A stretch of 26,987 nucleotides of DNA from NCBI GenBank assembly GCA_030463445.1, contig JAQGFW010011847.1:1-26987 (forward strand), read 5' to 3'. The notes under the pieces are model-generated. The model saw only the letters and a program-made list of their open reading frames with translations, was not told the origin of the DNA and did not search any database. This document shows positions 24,059-26,987 of this stretch, in pieces. The number at the start of each line of letters is the position of its first letter. Positions within the stretch are counted from its first letter, which is position 1. Origin of the DNA: Euplotes aediculatus (Eukaryota > Ciliophora > Spirotrichea > Euplotida > Euplotidae). A program made the translations under genes and the position numbers.

Positions 24059-24445
24059 TTAAGCATAAGTCGGATGCCCCGCAGGAGTAAAAGTAAATGC
24101 TAAGTCGGCATCGGCATTTATGGCATCTTTAACAGTCATTTTTACAAACCCCGCACTATCTCTTTTTAGATAACACGCCGAAGACTCGTATGCTTCTATG
24201 CTTAGGTCTTTGTAAGAGCCATCAGGGCTTGGTGAGGGTTCAACAAAGTCTTTTATAATCTGTGAATCAAAAACTATCGCTTTTTTTCCTGAATTTCCAT
24301 CAACAGAAATAAACATAACGTAAGGATTCGATAAAGATAGATTATCGGCAAGTTTGGGTGCTGGTCGCAGTTCTCCTGTCAGAGTCTTGGTTAATCCACT
24401 TTCGTTAGACGTTGAAAACGCCTCTGGTTTAGACATTTTAGCCAT
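24059..24445 (-). CDS. 128-aa protein, candidate precursor/substrate of the kinase-HopA1 pair
   Basis: The open frame runs from ATG 24445 to TAA, 18 bp after the response-regulator stop and just before the hairpin at 24013-24048. The protein has no signal peptide or membrane segment. It has 16 Ser and 8 Thr (about 19 %), with clusters at 11-23 (STSNESGLTKTLT) and 71-77 (SPSPDGS), S88-S89-A-C91 and a C-terminal FTFTPAGHPTYA. The only Cys is Cys91, so at most one lanthionine-type ring could form. The N-terminal half may be a leader. Position, Ser/Thr content and hairpin favour a RiPP precursor; a folded accessory protein is the alternative. I do not recognise the family. Confidence 0.65.
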   Translation of the reverse strand: MAKMSKPEAFSTSNESGLTKTLTGELRPAPKLADNLSLSNPYVMFISVDGNSGKKAIVFDSQIIKDFVEPSPSPDGSYKDLSIEAYESSACYLKRDSAGFVKMTVKDAINADADLAFTFTPAGHPTYA

Positions 24446-24463
24446 GATTTTATAGTTTAAGGT

Positions 24464-25147
24464 TCATAATTCGATGTCATCTTCGCTGATAAGCCCATTT
24501 TTGATTGCCCACTTTAATAATCCAACTGCCGATTTTACTCCCGTTTTTTTATAAATATTTTGACGGTGGGTTGTAACCGTACTCACTGCAATATTTAGTT
24601 TTTCGGCAATATCATCCTTAGATACCTCTCTGATTATCAGCATTATAATTTCGAGTTCTCGGCTACTAATTGTCTTGCTATCATCTACTTCGGTTTTACC
24701 ATTTGGATTTTCTGCATTTGGTATCTCACTCAATTTCAGAATTACATCCTCACCAAAAAACCTATCACCTTCCATTATTTTCCGAATCGCTTTTTCGAGT
24801 CCTTCTTTGGCAATATTCTTCATCAGATACCCATTGACACCTGCCTGAATAGCTGTTTTGATACTTTCGGCATCTTCTCTAAATGTAAGCATCAAAATTT
24901 TTAAATGCGGATATTTTTGGCGAATCTTTATGGTTGTTTCGATACCATTTAGAAGTGGCATCTGAAAATCAAGCAAAATTATATCAACCTTATTTTCGTT
25001 AATAAACTCTAAAACTTGCCAACCATTATTTACCGTACCAACAACCTCAAGCCACTCTACAGTACTAAGCATCGAACTCAATCCATCTATCATTATTTGA
25101 TGGTCATCGGCAAGTAATAATTTTAAACGTCTTGAAATATTCTTCAC
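24464..25147 (-). CDS. NarL/FixJ-family response regulator
   Basis: The 227-aa protein has a receiver domain (about 8-125) and a LuxR-type helix-turn-helix (about 160-222). Acidic residues D14-D15, the phosphoacceptor Asp60 (IILLDFQMP), Thr88 and Lys110 are all present. The DNA-binding part starts at SSRELEIIMLII and continues DIAEKLNIAVSTVTTHRQNIYKKTG. It is the first gene of the minus-strand set that includes the candidate precursor, kinase and HopA1 lyase. Its natural partner is the HisKA_3 kinase at 19569-21374, which faces it across the set. It diverges from the M19-like gene across 164 bp, so it could control both directions. Confidence 0.93.
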   Translation of the reverse strand: MKNISRRLKLLLADDHQIMIDGLSSMLSTVEWLEVVGTVNNGWQVLEFINENKVDIILLDFQMPLLNGIETTIKIRQKYPHLKILMLTFREDAESIKTAIQAGVNGYLMKNIAKEGLEKAIRKIMEGDRFFGEDVILKLSEIPNAENPNGKTEVDDSKTISSRELEIIMLIIREVSKDDIAEKLNIAVSTVTTHRQNIYKKTGVKSAVGLLKWAIKNGLISEDDIEL

Positions 25148-25311
25148 ACCAAAAATTTATTTTATAAATTAAACAATCTATTTCATTAAAATCAAAACTT
25201 TTTATTTTTCGGTCATTTTGTATCCACATCTAAATCGTAAACCGTAAAATAAAAATACGTTGTAATTACCTTTTATTATACTGAAATTTATAATTCTTAA
25301 ACTTAAAAGCC

Positions 25312-26940
25312 ATGACAAATACCTTTGCCGATTTACACTGTCATCCTGTTCATCTAAATTTTAATGAATGCCAAGCAGATGGAACTACAAAATCTCACAC
25401 ACCTTGGGATATTTCAGAATCAAACTTGAGAAAACTCCGAAAAGGCAAACGTTCGGGTTATACTCAAGCTGATGTCGCAAAAATGATTGAGGGTGGAGTT
25501 CGTTTAGTTTTTGTGGCATTATACCCCATGGAACAAGGATATTTTATGAACGAAACGCTTTTTCATGATATAAACCCCAATTTTGATAAACTTGACGAAG
25601 ACAAAGCTGATGAAATGATAGAGATAAACCGAAGTGCTTTATTTGTAAAAATCACGACTGGTTTTAGTGCAAAAAGAGTTATACAAATGCGAGATAGTAG
25701 CAAGTATAATTATAACAATGAATTTGTAGATGAAAAACTCTTTTGGCTAAGTGGGAGCGGCGAAACACTCTCGACCCAACATGGAGTTATTTTAAAACCT
25801 AATGGACGACCTGAACACAAAATGATAACTGGTCGGTATTTTCTTTTAGGAAATGATGCTGCCGAGCCTTCACAAAAAACAACAGAAGACATAAAAAATA
25901 AGCTTCTTGATGATGACCTAATCGTTGTTTTTACTGTTGAAGGTAGTCATTTTCTTACCCGCAAAAACCATAGTGAATCAAGTGGGATATTTAACGAAAA
26001 TGAAATATTGGCAAATGTTGAAATCCTTAAAAAAGAGCAAATTCCAATCTTTTTTATTACACTAAATCACCATTTTGATAATACCATCTCGGCTCATGCA
26101 CATAGTTTACCGAGTTTGCCTGGGTTAATCCCACCATTTGACCAAAAGACAAATATGAATCTGATGGCTGATGGAAAAGGGATTTCGGATTTGGGCAGAA
26201 AAGTAATTAGAAAACTGCTAAATATCGGCGATGATGGTATTTCAAAAGATAATAATCCGGTCGGAAAAAGGGTATTGATTGATGTAAAACACATGAGTTC
26301 TTTGACCCGAAAAGAATTTTATAAAATCATAAACGATTATAATCAGCATAATTCAGATGACGAAATTCCGATTATTGCAAGCCACGTTGCGTATTCAGGA
26401 CAAAAAACATTAGATGCTCAAATAGCTGATGCTACAAAACCCAATGCTGAACCCAATAATTCGTTTATTAATGATTTTCTGAATTGGAATATTAACCTTT
26501 GTGATGAAGACATCAATCAAATCGTAAAAACAAAGGGGCTTATTGGGTTTGTATTTGAGCAGAGAGTTCTGGGAGTTCCGTTTAAACCTCTTGCATTACT
26601 ATCAAATAATAATCCAAAATACGAAAGCAAAGAGGTATTCAGAAGGCAGATTCGTGCTATGGTAGCTGCCGCAAGCGAAGAAAACTTGCATTTGTTTGGT
26701 ACAAATCACTCAATTTGGGATACATTATGTATAGGTACTGATTTCGACGGAGGAATAGACCCTGTTCAAAGTTATCCTACAGCTCTGCATTTGAAGTTTT
26801 TTAGGGCTGATTTAAAAGAAATTTTATTATCAAACGAATTTATAAATTGTAACATCAACCCAACAAATATCGAAACCATCTTAGATAATATTTGTTACAA
26901 AAATTGCCATAGGTTTTTACTGACACATTTTCCAAAATAA
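25312..26940 (+). CDS. Membrane dipeptidase (M19)-like metal hydrolase
   Basis: The 542-aa protein has no signal peptide and looks cytoplasmic. M19 and amidohydrolase features are in order: H9-C-H11-P at the N-terminus (M19 normally has HxD), Glu210 in FTVEGSHF, His327 in LIDVKHMS, His358 in PIIASHVAYSG and Asp477 in CIGTDFDGG. These match the zinc ligands and catalytic residues of renal dipeptidase. The protein is longer than usual (typically 320-420 aa); a segment of about 130 residues (45-175) is inserted between the first strand and the Glu. It diverges from the response regulator of the kinase-HopA1 locus. A role in trimming or degrading the modified peptide is possible but inferred from position only. 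Confidence 0.8.
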   Translation: MTNTFADLHCHPVHLNFNECQADGTTKSHTPWDISESNLRKLRKGKRSGYTQADVAKMIEGGVRLVFVALYPMEQGYFMNETLFHDINPNFDKLDEDKADEMIEINRSALFVKITTGFSAKRVIQMRDSSKYNYNNEFVDEKLFWLSGSGETLSTQHGVILKPNGRPEHKMITGRYFLLGNDAAEPSQKTTEDIKNKLLDDDLIVVFTVEGSHFLTRKNHSESSGIFNENEILANVEILKKEQIPIFFITLNHHFDNTISAHAHSLPSLPGLIPPFDQKTNMNLMADGKGISDLGRKVIRKLLNIGDDGISKDNNPVGKRVLIDVKHMSSLTRKEFYKIINDYNQHNSDDEIPIIASHVAYSGQKTLDAQIADATKPNAEPNNSFINDFLNWNINLCDEDINQIVKTKGLIGFVFEQRVLGVPFKPLALLSNNNPKYESKEVFRRQIRAMVAAASEENLHLFGTNHSIWDTLCIGTDFDGGIDPVQSYPTALHLKFFRADLKEILLSNEFINCNINPTNIETILDNICYKNCHRFLLTHFPK

Positions 26941-26987
26941 ACATTTATTCTGATTTGATTTCAGAAATTCGCCAAGCGTTATCTTCT

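Noticed and set aside
19200-24445. The 70-aa and 128-aa proteins as paired peptides because both end in a G-H-...-P-T stretch
   Set aside because: The similarity (TGHDPNNPT and AGHPTYA) is too short to separate from chance, and the rest of the sequences do not align by eye.
21312-25147. Classical class I-IV lanthipeptide cluster
   Set aside because: No LanB, LanM, LanKC/LanL or LanC-like cyclase with its zinc ligands, and no ABC exporter is present. Only the kinase-HopA1 type of dehydration fits.
26941-26987. Feature in the terminal 47 bases
   Set aside because: Only a weak CTGA...TCAG symmetry is seen; too short to call a terminator or a gene start.

Overview
The window looks like chromosomal DNA of a Bacteroidota bacterium, probably a Cytophagales (Emticicia/Spirosoma-like) relative. 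The pointers are the AT-rich composition, lack of Shine-Dalgarno sites, -7 boxes of the TAnnTTTG type, a Tat-exported Gfo/Idh/MocA oxidoreductase, GH2/GH29/GH88 glycosidases, an SBBP-type propeller protein with a Bacteroidota-type N-terminal module, and many palindromic intergenic repeats. Genus assignment is inference. No rRNA, tRNA, CRISPR array or prophage was seen. Every gene-free stretch is shorter than 300 bases.

Layout. Positions 1-162 hold the 3' end of an IS5-like transposase. 281-1765 is an XRE regulator with a degenerate ImmA/IrrE-type domain. 1904-3045 is an ExbB/ExbD proton-channel pair. 3122-4387 (minus) is a serine-hydrolase lipoprotein and 4640-7405 a secreted GH2 enzyme. 7528-8058 is a NT5C-type deoxyribonucleotidase, followed by a convergent unknown gene with a palindromic repeat in its coding sequence (8050-8871, minus). 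9005-9553 is a small secreted protein. 9591-10901 (minus) is a secreted GH29 alpha-L-fucosidase.

11066-16078 reads as one sugar-catabolism operon: GH88 unsaturated uronyl hydrolase, Old-Yellow-Enzyme-type oxidoreductase, SDR and Tat-exported Gfo/Idh/MocA dehydrogenase. It ends in a strong hairpin. 16185-17021 is a CvfB-like S1 RNA-binding protein with its own promoter. On the minus strand, 19412-17043 holds a 70-aa unknown protein, a stand-alone LytTR DNA-binding protein and a secreted SBBP beta-propeller.

The most interesting part is 19569-26940. Two minus-strand genes overlap by one base (TGATG). They encode an aminoglycoside-phosphotransferase-fold kinase and a HopA1-family protein. This pair is known from class V lanthipeptide (LxmK/LxmY) and thioviridamide (TvaC/TvaD) biosynthesis, where it dehydrates Ser/Thr. 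Just upstream, before a perfect 13-bp hairpin, lies a 128-aa protein that could be the substrate. A NarL-type response regulator heads the gene set. Its likely histidine kinase partner is convergent at the other end, and an M19-type dipeptidase diverges from the regulator. I interpret this as a regulated, Bacteroidota-type Ser/Thr-dehydrating RiPP (or protein-modification) locus. The product is unknown and no transporter is visible.
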